Positions 36,216-50,500 of a stretch of DNA of 64,000 bases are shown here, piece by piece. Made by a program: the position numbers and the translations under genes. The notes below the pieces were generated by a model. That model saw nothing but the letters and a program-made list of their open reading frames with translations, searched no databases and was not told where the DNA came from. The DNA is from Lasioglossum baleicum (Eukaryota; Arthropoda; Insecta; Hymenoptera; Halictidae). Within the stretch, counting starts at the first letter, position 1. Each line of letters begins with the position of its first letter. The stretch spans positions 7,626,001 through 7,690,000 of the forward strand of contig NC_134943.1 in NCBI RefSeq assembly GCF_051020765.1. The letters are read 5' to 3'.

Positions 36216-39200
36216 TACAGATAGAGAGAGAAATATAGATATAGAAAGAGAACGAGAGAAACTCGCCCCGTGCCTATATGTATTGCGGACGCTCTCTTCC
36301 CACGGAACGTAAATAAAGTCTGTTTCCGCTCGCGCGGAAATATGTATACGCTCGAGGAAGGAATATCAGCCGCGAATTCAACGGAAAATACGGAGACCCG
36401 AGCCATAGCGGTGAGTTAACAATCATCTCGATTCGAAATTTGTCTATTTTCACGATTACTCTAACGGGAGATCTGTGGACAGACCATTATATGTTTTATC
36501 TCGGGTTTCGCGTACGTGTACAGATCTAACGTTTATTTATTGAAGAGTGTTCTAAATATTTGACGATACTATGAACGATCCATAGAAACTGAATGAAATT
36601 GTATCCATATAAATATTATATTGCAGAATACATACCCTGTATTATTCCAATCAAGCGAAGAGCTCGCTGTCGGACGTTTCACGTTACACTTATGCAATAA
36701 AATGCACAGTGTTCTACCGCTGATAAAGGAGCAATGGTAAAGCTAAATGGCTTCTTCGGTAGAAACCCACGTCAGACACAGTACAATCGCGGGCACGATC
36801 GTGGCTTCCTTAACGGGTTACGCACGTGTTCAATTCCCTTGCGATATCTGACCACGTTCCCTCGAATGTGCCCTTAATTTTCAACCGGATCCCACAAACG
36901 ACGCATGCACGATAATGTCGTTGTGTGGTCTCACGCCGATATGAAAACGAGAACGTTCGCGGTCTGTTTACGTACTTTGAAGATCGCTTTAGCCTTTGAA
37001 TATTTACGAATCTTTTGTGTGTCTCACCCAAATAATAATATGACAGCGGTGCAGTTGTCCTTCGACCGTCAACTGACATTTCTCGTGCGTCGTTCGGTAG
37101 CGACAGTGTGTGTGAAGTGGTTCCAAATAATAAAGAGTACTCCTCATCCCTCTATTTGCCATCCTCAAGCATCAAATTAGCACGCAACACCCTCCCGCAC
37201 AAAGAGCCGCTCCATCGAGTTCTGAAAGCACGAGAATGAAGGCAGAAAGTCAAGGAACAGAGACACCAGAGGCAACACGGTCGAGACAAAACATCGCAAC
37301 GGTGAAAGAATACGAAATATTCGATTATGAAAGTTTCATGGGGCGGACGTGTACATCCAGTACACGTACACGGTGTACGTCCAGAATGTCCCCTTTAAAC
37401 GCTGATACGTCGGTCGGACGTTTCCCCGCGTAAAGCGTGCTGCCTCCGGAACTCCGGCTGGCCCCGGGAGGGTGTTTTAATTAACCTCTGAGCAAATATT
37501 TATTTGTTTACCGAGGTTAGAAGCCAGAACGTGAGGTAACACGACAAGTTACAAAAGTTTACATGGAGGGGGGTGGAGGTCGGTGGTGATACTGTCGTCA
37601 AAGAGAACCGAGGGGTGGAAAGACGAAAAAGAAAAATACAGAATAAACGGTCGAGGGAAAAAACGATGGATTCGCGATAATCCTTCCGCCGTTCAATTAT
37701 CTCGGACGACAGTTTAATTAATCGACATACAACAACGCGTGCCGGCGAGTTAGCCAGAGTTTATGAGTCCGTCGAAAGCCAGAAGGAGGACGCGGGAGGT
37801 GCGATGGGGGAGCTGGTTAAGCGACCGAGAGCAAGGGCGCTGCGCTCAACTATCGGCAAATCGCTCGTTGACTTAACCCCTTTGACCGGTAAACCGATTA
37901 CTCGACAAAACACCGAGTATTTAACTTGGCCCGCTGGCCCCGACAATTAGACTGGAAACGTATCAAATTTGTGCTCGGTTAATTGAATGGTACCAACGGC
38001 GCATTACCTTACTGCTCTCATGCGGGTGGGAATATATTTCATGCTGACCGATCTTTCGGACATTATTTAGACGTCTTTAGCACACCTGCCAGCACAGAGC
38101 GCGTTTCTTTGTCCAATATAATAAAACAATTGCAAAGATTATTCTCTCGCTTTCTCTTTTTCCTGCTCTCTGGAACACTCACTCAGTCTCTCTTCACTCT
38201 CGTTCTCTCTCGAAGGCAATACCATTAGATCCGGGTAATTTCGCGACCGGACGACGACGATGGAACGTTTAACGACGTAGCTAACAGTTGTTCGATAGTC
38301 TCCTGGACGGAATCAATTTTTTATTTTTAAGTACGTCCTTCCCGGAAGGGGCCGTGTCTTCCAGTCAGGATAAATGGATCCGACGACGTGAAAAATCTAC
38401 CGGCACAGAATGGAACGAGCCTGGCGGGGAAATAGGGCGCACAGGGGAGCGAGGGGGGGATGGAGAAAGATAGGGAGAAGAGCACAGAGAGAAACATGCT
38501 TAGGTAACGCAAATATTTGGTCCTGTTACTTCGGTAATCCCGGGGGACGAACGGATCGGTATCGATCGGTCCTCGAGCAAGGTTTTAAAACCTGCCCTGT
38601 CCCGTCGCGGTTGTTTCGCCAGGGGCGTACGGGTCCACGACGAAAATTTGCACCTCAATTGCATACCGTCTTTTATTCATTGGCTGCCCGGGCCTCCGGA
38701 TACCCGGATCTGCGTGCCACCAGCTCCAAAAAGAATTATTCCGCTCAGAGAATTTGTTAAAATCATTTTTCAACGTGGGAGAGTCGCCCTTTTTGATCGG
38801 ACTTGCTGATGAAAATGAATGGATTATACATGAAAATTAATTGCACTGCAATTTCTGAATTGCGAAAAGCGTTTGATGCGACGCGATGACCCCATGCCAA
38901 AAATTCGCCACGCTAATTCGGACCAGTCCAGCGCCCTTCAAGCGCGATTAATTCATCATGGGGAAGTCACGGGGATTTCGCAGAAACCCAGAAGACCCCT
39001 TAATCCACCGTATCTCCGATCCTAAATCGAACACTGCAGATTTCAGTTTCGCCGGACAAAAAATCCGCGTTTCTCCCTACCGGAACGGGAATGTGGCGCG
39101 CGCCACGATTTTTGCGCGCGTCCCAGCTGCGTCCTGTCAAGGTGGATCATGTCGGATAATATTGGATTATCCTAAACGGCTATATTGCGCGGCCTGAAAT

Positions 39201-39429
39201 CCTTGCCAAGGCCACCTTCAACGGTCCGGCTGAAATAGTTCGAAGTGTGTGCGCTGCCCACCGTTTCAACCCCCGACCGCGCTTGCCAGCGGTTTAAATA
39301 CTGTATGCAGGGAAAACCGGAGGAAAAAGCAGTATAAAATGAAGGATAACAATGGCGGATAAACTCGTGATCTATCTAAACTCTCGGTTTATTGGTTAGA
39401 AACAGAAGGAAATTGTTTCGGAAATGATT

Positions 39430-39630
39430 CCGTCGAGATTAGACACGATCCTTTTGCTCTCTTTGTGATCAGACACGATTCTTTTGATGTTTGCGTTGCT
39501 CTTTTAGAAACGCTTTCTGGTCGGACACGATTCCTTTGTTGATTCTCCATTCTTTATGGTTAGAGAGGATTCTTTTGTTGTTCCTGCGTTCTGTATAAAT
39601 TGTTTTTGATTGGACACGTTTCCTTTTGTG
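39430..39630. repeat. Degenerate minisatellite, [AG]GACACGATTC units
   Basis: Variants of GACACGATTCCTTTG occur about five times at uneven spacing (roughly 30-53 bp), separated by T-rich sequence. This looks like a decayed tandem array. Confidence 0.5.
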
Positions 39631-40788
39631 TTCTTCATATTTTTCTTTATTTCGTTTGTTTGTGTAGCAATTTTTTAACAATTTCTCTCATCCGGCTAAT
39701 CGAATTTTCGCGATTTTTCGTCGATCGGTCAAAAGCGTAAATATCGATTCGTTAAAAGCCGACTGCACAAAAACAACGGTTGTTTTAAGTCTCCGGTTAC
39801 AGCCCGGGGTTGAAATGTGCTCCACTTTAAAAGCAACGACAATTCCCGGTTGCGGGAAGTTCCATGCATTTCCCCGTTGTAATGCGAAAACGATTTCCTC
39901 GACCGCGTGTGCGCCGAGTTCCTCGCGTTCCAGCTCATTCCGTTCGGGCTCGTGTCGGCATGCGACAGAAGGGTCCCTCGTCTTTTTAACTCTCGCCAGA
40001 AGCACAATATTAACTTTCCCCCCGGGGGTACGGATGACGCTCCTAACCCCGGGAGAACGACCATTGCGACGGCACAATGATTTTCAAACTACCCCATCCC
40101 GGAACAAGAACCTTTTGTTATGCTGTAAACCTCTGCAAGAAAAATAAATTCGTCCCGTTCAAATTACCAGCTAATTTTTACATTGTTTGAGATACTTGCT
40201 ATCTTTAACTTCACCGCTACTTTACAACCCCTTGGATAAAAGTGGAAATTGTTTAGAGTACACGTTTCAATTATGACCTGAGTCTTTCGTTACAGGATTA
40301 TAATATTATAAAATAATGTCCTTGTAACACCTCTGAAGCACAGGAACGCCCGTCCAAATAAACCAGCATTTCACACTTATGTACAGCGTTTCGGTTCGTT
40401 AGAAATTGCTCGCGGAATAAATCGCGAAGACAGTGCGTAAAGCAGATTTTAAGAGGCGGGACGTCGCGTTCCGTTAAAACTTGCAATAAAATAGAGGCTC
40501 CAGCGGGTCTTATACAATCCCGGGGGCCGTTAATATAAAACACAGGGAAGATATCAACGGTCTAAAGAGTTAATCAAACAGAAAAATCGCGCACGAGAGT
40601 TTCGCAGTTTTCCGTGTGCGGAGGGAAGGGGGCGGAGAGCGTCCTCGATCGCGTTAACAGTAGTTTATCGGGGGAAAAAGTATTCACTGATTTCAGTGAA
40701 CTGCGGACTTCAAGTCGTGAATCACATTCCGCGTCTGGGGCCGACGTACGCGCGACGTTTCCACATTTTATGACGATCGATCGCGTGC

Positions 40789-40807
40789 TAGAGAGAGAGA
40801 GAGAGAG
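40789..40807. repeat. (GA)n microsatellite
   Basis: A short GA tract of about 19 nt. Confidence 0.85.
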
Positions 40808-43800
40808 CTCGGGCGAAACTCCGCGTCCGAGCCTCTGCCGAGGTCTTATTTCATCCCCGAGGATGCAGTTCACTTTTAACGGTCGGTTAATGCGACGTCG
40901 CATCCCGCAGAAGGTCGACGAGCGTCTAACGATCATGCTGCCAACGACAATCGACTGTCCACGCACACGGGAACGTTCGTCAACGGTGTCCCCGATATCA
41001 TTGACGCCTCGATCCGTCAACGACGATAAGGCGTTCCTTCCCGAACGGGCCAATTAAAAGCTGAGTCTGTTGGCATACATAGTTTGTTAGATCATTCATA
41101 TTCGACAGACGATTTTTAATTCATTTTTTAAAGCGTATTTTTATGCTGGTGCATCTATGGGTGTCAGGCAATTTTTCGGAATTCTTCGAAGCTAAGGTGT
41201 TGGGTATCATTATTTCGAATTTGGTGAATTTGTTGAGTGACATTTGAGGAGTGTTCCTACTCGTTTCTTTTTTTGGGCGACGATAATCATCTTTCAAGGA
41301 CAGTAACGTTAGCTCGAAATTAGAAGAATTTCGTAAACAAATGCAGTGCCAGTGAAATGATGGGATAATGAAAGCCAGCAAGCAGTCCCAGAATTCCCTC
41401 TCGATCTCCTGTATTCCGCGGATCCCTTTCCCATAAAAACATCCATCTAATTCACCCGCGGTTCCTCCCACGAGGATCGCAAAACACGCGTGAATCGCAA
41501 TTAGCAGTTTAATCCCTGGTAAGATGAGGGGCGCTCGCGCGCAAGCAAGCGCGTTCCGCATGAATAAATTCGCCGGCGAATTACGCGGTGCTGCTGACAC
41601 ACCTAACAATTCCCATTGTGCCGGACGCCCTCCAATAATCATAAAGAACAGCATTACGTCGGCGGGAACCGTGCAACTACATTCTCTATCTCTCTCTGCG
41701 AAAGTAGCGAAATATCGTTTCACCCCTATTTCTAGTTAGCGTAAATCGCGCGAGCTCGAATTTCAGAGGATTTCTGCAATGATCGATCCATCCTGGGCTC
41801 CTGGGCTCATACAGAGAGAATATGTAGAGAGCCGAGGGGTGAAACACGACAGGGGGACACGAGGTCAAAGCTTGGGGTAAAAGTTTTATTCGGCCCTTTG
41901 ACACCTGCGAATCCCTATTTTCGCGAATCTCCGCACCGCTCCGCTCTGTTCGCGAACGCGAGCGCTCTTTAACGCGGTTATTGTTTCCCCGGCCGCATTT
42001 TCGCCCGGCAATTAATTTCCTTCGCGGGTCGGCCACCGTCAGCTTTGAGAACTGAAATTAACCGGCGGACAAAAGGGCGCGCATAATTAGAGTACTAGTT
42101 TCACTCGCGTGCTCGTCCCGGCAGAATGGAGAGCCGCCCTTTTCCCGGCGTGCTCTAACCGTGCTCCATATAGAACCGACATATTTTTGACGGTTTTTAA
42201 ACTTGATACCGCTCGCAAGCGTTTCCCACCAGGAATCGACGGAACCGTTTATCGTCCACGCATTTATTAAAAACGATTTAGCGAAGTGTTGCGATTTTTC
42301 GACAGGCTCGCTCGCTCGCTGTTAGTCCAGCTTTATGCTGAAAGTCCACGTAATTTCCGGTTGGATGTAATCGACAAGATACACACGGTTCGGTCAAATA
42401 ACATTAAGCGGAAAAATGGCCGCTCGACATTTATACGGCTCTGCCACCCTCTGTTTTGATTCTTTTTCGACAAATTTTAGGGTCACCTATCAGATCGGGG
42501 AAAAACGGCCAGGGGAATTTAGTGGACGGTAAATATTTGCGTATGGAGTTGAATCGTGTAGGAATATGTTGCAGAAGGATTTTTAGCTCTGTATTGTATA
42601 GTTCTTCTGTAATAAATTCTCGAAAATTATTAATCAAATTTTCAGAAGAAATATAAAACTGGGGGGCTACATTACCACCCCTTCCTCTATTTATTGCACG
42701 GCGTTGTCCGTTCACGAGACACCGTAACGAGGAGAAATTATCTCGAGCAATGATCCGTCGCATCGATACCGCGGCGTTTAGAGCCGTTCCCTCATTATTT
42801 TTACATTCCGATGGGTACCGTCTGACGCCGGAATTGATACGGGCTTCTCTGTTCTCCATAACGAACTGTCTAAGAAACTCCGTGGCGATTCCCTTTTCCA
42901 CGGTTCGCAGGCAGTTGAACTTTTTATCGACGCCGAGCAGAATAGAAAGGTAACCAACTTCCCCGCTCGTCCCCCCGATGCGTACTTTTTCTTCTGATTA
43001 ATTAACGCTTATCTATCGTCGCGCCGGGAATTCTGGATGAAACGGAAGAAATAACAGATTTCTGATTGGGGCTGCCGAGGAAAATGCTTTTCCGCACTGC
43101 ATCCTCGACATCTTTTGCGGTTCGTTGAAGGAAAAGAACGTCCGAGGCGAGACAATGGCTACCGAGGAATTCAATTTGACATTTATTTGTTGATAGTACT
43201 GTCGCCGAATTGATTCTCAACAAGAATCGTTCGACTCTTGAAGATCTTCAATTATAAATTGTTATAATTTCGTAAAAGAGAATTGTAGGACCATAGACCT
43301 TGACTCATTTTCTCTAGGACGATTTGACTGGACGGAAAATGGTGCAAGACTCTTCCATAGAATGGATTTGAAGCAGTTGAATTTTTCGCGAAGATCGTCG
43401 TCGTAAATATTGCGCGATGAAAAAGGAATTTCGATGAACCGCGGGGCGCGATGACTTCAAGTCGACAAACGCGCCCTTTGGCAGCGACTCTGCAAGGGTA
43501 TCGTGCCAATTATCCCGTAGGAAGAGGGTGGAAGAGAGGGTGCCACACCCCCTTCATCACGAGACACGCGTGGCGCGGCGGAAATTTCTGGCACGCGGTT
43601 TACCTTTCGAAGATTAGCCAGCTTTCGGGGTGGTTCAGGCCGTCGGTGAACCGGCGTACGACTGCGAGCCCGCAATTGCGCCATAGGCTGCTGATGAAAT
43701 AGGGCGTCGGGAGTGGATGTGGGTGACAACTGTGCTGTTCGTGGTTTGATGAAGCATCACCGTTCATCCGCGCTCGTTACGCCGCTTCTATTACCGTTAC

Positions 43801-44014
43801 CCTTGCCGCGTTACCGTTTACATGATACACTCCAACATTTACATAATGTTACAAAGTAACATGTTCCGTCTGTAACGCGAATCCTCTGTCCGCTCACTTT
43901 GTTATGATCGACGTCTTCCTCCACTCTTGATCCCTTGAAAATAGTATTGGACCGTAACATGTGTTCGTTTCGTCATCTTCATTATCTTCTTTTCATTTAT
44001 TAACCTAATTGTTA

Positions 44015-44701
44015 TATTGGGAGTACAAATAAGTCTCCGCCGTTTGAAATCAGATAGCGCAACCAGTAAGTTACAGCGGCTAGTGTCAGATGTAAGACGT
44101 CATATCGTAATTGTGTATCAGCGTCGTATATCTTTTTCGTGCGAAAATGTCGAGTTTTAAGCCGAATAAACGTCATTTACTTCTTTAATTTGAAGAAATC
44201 TGCAGCTGAGGCGCATCGATTGTTTGCAGAAGCATATGGTAAGGCTGCATTAAGTGAGAGAAGTTGTCGTGAGTGGTTTCAAAAGTTTAAGAACGTTACT
44301 CCAGACACGCTGAAATCATTCTTCTACATGATAATGCTCGTCCTCATGTTTCAGCGCCGATCAAAACCTACTTCGAAACACTTAATTGGAAAGTTTTACA
44401 TCACCCGCCGTATTCACCAGACATTACTCCTTCTGATTACTACTTGTTGCGATCGATGACGCATGGCCTGTCTGAGCAGCTCTTCCCATCATATGAAGAT
44501 ACCAAAAATTGAGTCGATTCATGGACAGCGTCAAAAGATGAAGCGTTCTTCCGACGCGATATCCGGATGCTGCCAGAAAGATGGGAAAAAGTAGTGGCTT
44601 ACGATGGACAATACTTTGAATAAAACATAAGGTACCGTTCTTTCGCAATAAATGCCCAATTTAAGATGAAAAACGGCGAAGACTTATTTGTACTCCCAAT
44701 A
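44015..44701 (+). mobile_element. Internally deleted mariner element, 687 bp
   Basis: The 31-bp terminal inverted repeats (44015-44045 and 44671-44701) start TATTGGGAGTACAAATAAGT and differ at a single base. TA dinucleotides flank the element at 44013-44014 and 44702-44703. A full mariner is about 1.3 kb, so roughly half is missing from the middle. The near-identical ends suggest fairly recent insertion, while the coding part is dead. Confidence 0.95.
44147..44623 (+). pseudogene. Mariner transposase remnant
   Basis: An ATG at 44147 opens MSSFKPNKRHLL and then hits a stop. A frame change is needed to read KKSAAEAHRLFAEAYGKAAL and CREWFQKFKN, the N-terminal DNA-binding helices. After the deletion the C-terminal catalytic part resumes as HDNARPHV to SPDITPSDYY, with exactly 34 residues between the last two aspartates. 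This D34D spacing is the mariner signature. There is an in-frame stop at 44510-44512, and the frame ends at YDGQYFE. The region with the first catalytic aspartate is deleted, so the protein cannot be active. Confidence 0.93.
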
Positions 44702-45009
44702 TATACAATAACGAGTCATGATCGTGACGAACAAAACTAAAGCATCCTGAATTTTTCGGCTCATTTATTTGCCCAGCCCTAAATTGGCTCGGTAGACAAT
44801 TGCTCGGGTATTCTGAAGGGCCGCCGCCATCTTGGTACCAGAATGAAGGACGTAGACAAGAACACCGGAGATAAAAGATCGCGTAGACTTCGCGGAGCAA
44901 TGACGCGGCGTTATGGAGCGGGAAAGGAGGCTCGGAAAAAATTCGATGGAGCAAAAAGATAGAAAACCGAGAGCCCGAAGACGGGAGAGAAAGGGAGAAA
45001 AGGACGAGT

Positions 45010-45031
45010 GAGAGAGAGAGAGAGAGAGAGA
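45010..45031. repeat. (GA)11 microsatellite
   Basis: An uninterrupted GA tract of 22 nt within a purine-rich segment. Confidence 0.95.
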
Positions 45032-47521
45032 TAGAGAATGGTGCACCGACCACGACGAGGGGGTTCCGCCGCGGCTGAAGTGGCATTAAGTTGACACACA
45101 AAGAGGGGCGAGCTTAACGTCTGATAAAGCTGACGAGCAAACACGCTTTTTGTCCTCGCGTGCACGCCCCGGTATAATATGTTAATGTGTCGTGAAATAT
45201 GTCGACTGTAATAAACGGCAACGCGCGCCGTGCTGGGCGCAATTGTCGTCGGAAGACGACGGTGAACCTTAAAAATAGAGGAGGCTCGGGTTCCTCGACG
45301 TCTGCGGACGTCGACGACGATGACGAAGAGATGGGGTGGCGAGAATGACGCTTCAGAACAAACCCGACATATTTCAAGACACCCTTGGTTGCGCAACGAT
45401 TCCGTTCTTGCTTTCGTTTATTCATTGATGATTTTTAAAGAGGAGTGTCTGAATCATGGGTAGAATCTACGATATTATTACTGATCTCAGCGAGTGTTCT
45501 TAACACGTCATTCGTTATTTTTATAGCTGATAAAATAACTTCCTTACTTTTTCCAAGTATCGGTGTTTTATCCACACGTGTCTGACAGTGTTGGAAGGAA
45601 CGAGGCCATCGTCTCAAAACTGTTGACGATAAAAACAGCATTGACTGTTTCGTCTACGCTATATCGCCCGTTGAAACGCAGTCGGAGCATATCATTATCC
45701 TTCATCAATGGAGCAGCACGCGTTCACCGGAACGGAATAGGGCCACATTAAGCTCTAGCACTGTTCTCTATACGATTACGCTGGTCTGTTTCGGAATCAA
45801 TGTGCGAGAGCTACAGATATAGTGTAACCTAGGCCTGGGAAACATGCACCATTGCATACTGCAATTGAATTTGAGTACCTCTACTTTCGCGAGTTGATTA
45901 GCTGCGCCGAACATTCCTCTTGGCACCCTATAACGAGATAATAGCTTGTCTCGGGTCGAAATTGACTCGGAATTAGCTCCGAATTAGCCCTGACTCGTTC
46001 TACTGGTTAAGTTACTATCAAGTTAGTCGGTAGTGCATGATTGAGTCATTTCGAGGTCTAATTGTAAGCAACATTTAACTATGACGGGCTACTTACGAGC
46101 TAGGGCTGGATCGAATCATGGTTTAGTCACTAGTCTAAGACTCCCGGGACTTAATTAATTTTATTTGGGATGAATTAAGGCTGATGTCTCAGCCATTAGG
46201 TTGATGTGATCCTCGATTGTCGAGATTTTCGAAATCGAAGATAACATCGATTGTCCAGGTCTCTTCGCGTAGAGGTCGGCTGTCTCGAGACCCAGCTAAC
46301 ATTTTATCTTTGATCGCCAGAAAAAGGACACTAGGTGATCAGTACATGAACCTAACATTACCCTAAAGTAAGAGAACACCAGATCACGATAAATCGTGGC
46401 TCCCAAGGATCCAGTTTCGAGATCATCGCGAGCAGCTTCGAAGTGGCACGGAAGAATATTAAAAGCTGAACGTTCCCCCGAACAACAGAAGCGATGTAAG
46501 CCGTTGTGCGAGCATAACCGCGGGAATATTCAACGTTATCGTAGCCGTGCTCGTGGGCTCCGGGGTATAAACTGCTTTCATTATTTTTAAACTGACGCCT
46601 CGCGGCCGTTTTTGTCGGCTTCATCAGGCTTCGGGGCCAAGAACGTCGCCGACTAAGCTGATACTGACACTGTGGCGTCAATGTTAGACCGAGACTCGTA
46701 AATAATGAAGCTTTCGCTGGGCTGCCGCTTCGCTCACGGAGGCAACGATTTCTCATACTTAAACGGATATTTATGGGGTCCTTTAGAGCATTACAAACGC
46801 CTGGAGAACGCGCTGAAAAAAGGCAGCACGCGCGAAGATAACTCGAGATTATGAAACGTTAGTCTGCCCTGGGAAATTATTTTCCGCGAGTGTACACGGA
46901 AAATATCTCACGGGGAGACAACGAGAACGAAATCGCAAATGAATCTACAGTCTGCTCGTTTATTTTTTTGCATCTTGATTTTTCGCATAGTGTCGATTTA
47001 ATATCAGGGAAGAAATTAATTTAGCAAGACGACGGAAGGGTTAACAGAATTTAGGGCAAGGGGTTGAGACAATTTCTAAGGGTCTCGAGGCAAGATTGGC
47101 CTCTTTAGGACGCGTTTTACGTCCAAAGAATATTCTCTCTCTCTGTCTCTTTGTTGCAGCGTCTCGAACGACCGACGATGAATTGCGTCCCCGCCTTTAT
47201 TTGAAACGCCTCTTTCCGAGCGTCGAATTGGTCACCTTCAACGGGCGGAATCGTTCCATTAACCCATCCCACTGTATCCCGGATGCTGCCGTCCAATTTC
47301 ACCGGTTTTTTTCTCCCGTTATCTGGGGCCCCGTCCTGCTCTCGCAGGAATTTGTCCTGTTCCCCCTGTGTTTCTGTTCGCGAGGCTCGCAAATAAAACG
47401 CGCGCGTGAATCGCGCCCGTTTGAAATACGGCCGTGACAAGGCAAGAAGAAATTCCGGTACCGCGGTAAATCAGACGTCTCTTGTTTACGACAATGAGCC
47501 ATAAAGCCATTTCTCGGTCTT

Positions 47522-47525
<4 letters not shown>

Positions 47526-47567
<42 letters not shown>
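47526..47567. repeat. (CT)21 microsatellite
   Basis: An uninterrupted CT tract of 42 nt. It creates spurious Ser/Leu and Arg/Glu open frames on the two strands. Confidence 0.98.
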
Positions 47568-47569
<2 letters not shown>

Positions 47570-50500
47570 CACCCACGCGCCCCCCGCATATTTGTCGTTC
47601 AAGAAACGGGACTGTCTGTCCGTCCGACTGTCGGCGGCGGCGGCTTCGCGAATATCTCCGTCGATTCGACGTCCAGACGTAAAACACCGCCAATAAAACC
47701 GTCGAGCATCGAGCACGGCCGTCGGGCGGAATGGTCACGGCGATAGTCGGGGGCTTTAGTAGGCAAACTTCATCATTGACAATGCTTTTTATCGCGACGC
47801 GGAACGGCTGTCTGCGAGCCAGGCGTCTTTCGCGATTTAAAGTATCTGCCAGGCTTTGTTTTCGGGAAGAGGAAGACGCCTGTGGGAGGGAATCTAGTTG
47901 CTCGTAGCCGTTCCGGTGGCTTGGTAACGAAAATAAAGAGGAAAATTGCGAAGGAACTGGTTTGAGTGCTTGCGTCTCTTATAAGAACGGTGTTTGGGAT
48001 AACAGAGATCTCTGTGGACGTAATTTAGTGATTGCGGGTTTTATGCATTTACAACAGAAACGAGCAGGTGAATCAAGGTGATGGATGGAAATAATTTTTA
48101 TTTTGCATAAAGAGATCCGCAGTCTGGTGATTACGTGGAATTATGCATGGACGATTGAAAAAGACGAACTTTCGCATACGTCGGACGCATTCTGTTAGAT
48201 GTCCTAACATTTATGAACGCAACTCCAGTCGTTTTTGCGGTAAATTGGATTTCACGGACGCCGGTGGTGCTCGAAAAACGTGGCCAACCATACCGTCGAC
48301 TTCTATAATGGCGGGCAGCACGCGTTATTCCGAATGCGGTCCTTGGAACGCGCGATTCCCGTGCGGATTCTTGTTTCTTGTTGGCCCACGGCGTCCATTA
48401 GTTTGCCGGTGGCGCTACTTTCGACTGTTTTGCGCGTTGGTGGCGCATAGTTTCGCGGCCGCGTTTATGCATATCCGTATTTCGGACCCGGAAATAAAGT
48501 CCGGTTAGCGGTTGGCGGTAGAAATTCGTGGTGCTGGATAGATCGAGAGGAATCGCGTCATTTCCACGAGAGTCGGGACGCCATTTTGCGGGATCGAAAG
48601 TATCACGATCCCGTCCCCGCCTCCTTCACGGATTTATTGTTATGGTAACGCAAGCTGGAAGCCGCTTGGCATCAGGCTTCCGGGCCGGGCTTCCGATTTC
48701 CGTAACAAACTGCGAATTCTTTCCCGCAAGTTGTCCCGGGAATTTACCGTTGCCCACGGGGGCCTCGATGGCTCGCAAATTCATCCTGATTTAGACGCGT
48801 TTTACCGAATGAAGGCTCCCGTCGCATTACTCTTCCGTCGTATACTTGATTCTCTCTTGAACCACACCCAAGACTCTGAAAATCCTTGTCTCGATTTTTC
48901 GAAAACTAAATGTTACTTGCACTCGCAGATTTTTCTTCGGCCACGCTATCGGTAACGCGGACAATGTTATTTTCGAATTATTTACGGAATTCATTATTCT
49001 ATTTAACCTCCGCAAGGCGGATGCTTTTAACGATTTTATGTTAGCTAGGACCAGATCCATTCAAATGCTTTCGCATCAATTTCTGTTGCGTACAGAGTGA
49101 TTCCAGAATACTAACTTGCACGCTGAGAGCGTTTGCTATTAAAGATTCAAAAGCGTTCGACATCAGTTTCTGGACAGGCAGCGGGCCCTAGCAATCAGCA
49201 ATTCACCGAATCGCTCTCTACTAATTAACGCCAGGATACATAAACCATTACAGTAACGAGTAGAGCGTGTATTTCCGTTTGAAGCGTAAATTTAAAAGGT
49301 TTTTTCATTTCACCGGTCGAATCGAGCTGAAACATTCGCTGGCTAGGTCAGAGCAGGTGGACCGGGGTCACGCGCAGGACCCAACAACCCTTTATCCACG
49401 AAGGGAGTGGTGGTGGTTGGGTTCTTAAATCAGGCTATCCTGATTTCTGGAAAACTGGATGCTACCTAAATTACTACCACCCCCCGCCGCGTCGGTTAAT
49501 CTCGGGCCACTTCGTATGCAGGACGAGTGTACGACCCCCTTCTCCACGCCACTGGCCAGCTACCCAATTAGCGTTGTCTGCAGAAAAAAGTTACAAGCAA
49601 GCCCCTTTTTTCTGCAGTTCGCCTTGCAAATTTTCGCGGTAGAAATGGCCAGGAATAAGCCCCGCAACGAGATAAAGGGCCGACCGTGTTTGTCAACGGT
49701 CGAGTTGTTTCCATGATAATCAGTGGCGAAACTGAAACATTTCACAACATGTATCAAACTGTTCGACGTCTAACGTATCGATGATATAATAAATAAAATG
49801 TTTATACTCTTCTGTTTGCAATGATTTTTGTGGAAAAACTTTCACCAACATATTCATGACACTTATCTGATTAAAATGATAACATGTGGAATCTCTCTTA
49901 TCCGAACTGGTCGGTGAAACTTGAGTGTTTGGATCCTAGCGAACTTACAAGGTCTGACGACTGCAACGTCATCGAACGTCGCGTCGTCGAGAAGGATGGT
50001 GGAAATGTCGATTAAAAACGGGGAGGGATCGAGAAGGCTTGGCACGAGGAAAGTCTCGGTGAGACAGTTCTCCAGCCGGTCGAAGACATCGAAGTGGCTG
50101 TTTCTTTGCAGTAACCTGCAGCAACTTTCGAACGATAGGGATTGTGTGCGAGAGAGGAGCATTGGAAACGAGAGACCGATGTAAGAGAGGTTGTTGCGCG
50201 ACTTCATTCGTCTCGCATACGTAAGTTTGCCCCGGTGATTTATAGCGAGCATTGCTACCCCGCCGGAGAAGATAAGACTCGGAGGCGAGCATCGGACGAA
50301 GAAAGGAGAGACCGTCTGAGTGAGCGTGTAGCCACCGGGTACCGGATTACCCGGTTTATTTACCCGGGATGTTTGTTGCGAGAAACTTGAAACCTGTTTG
50401 ACGATCGACGGGAACTTTTCAGTTCGCCGATGTAGGACACACCTAGAGAGCCTGGAGCGTGGCTTCCACAGAGATCGACTGACCCCGAGAATCCCCGAAA

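Larger units (their letters stand above)
36216..44014. other. Non-coding stretch with simple repeats
   Basis: Nothing gene-like was recognised. It holds a GA tract (40789-40807) and a degenerate minisatellite (39430-39630). Open frames at 41121-41723 minus and 42431-42901 minus lack any known motif. Confidence 0.5.

Noticed and set aside
41121..41723. 200-codon minus-strand frame
   Set aside because: No recognisable motif, no splice or neighbour context; composition does not differ from surrounding non-coding DNA.
47319..47738. 139-codon minus-strand frame with Arg-Glu repeats
   Set aside because: It is an artefact of the (CT)21 microsatellite.
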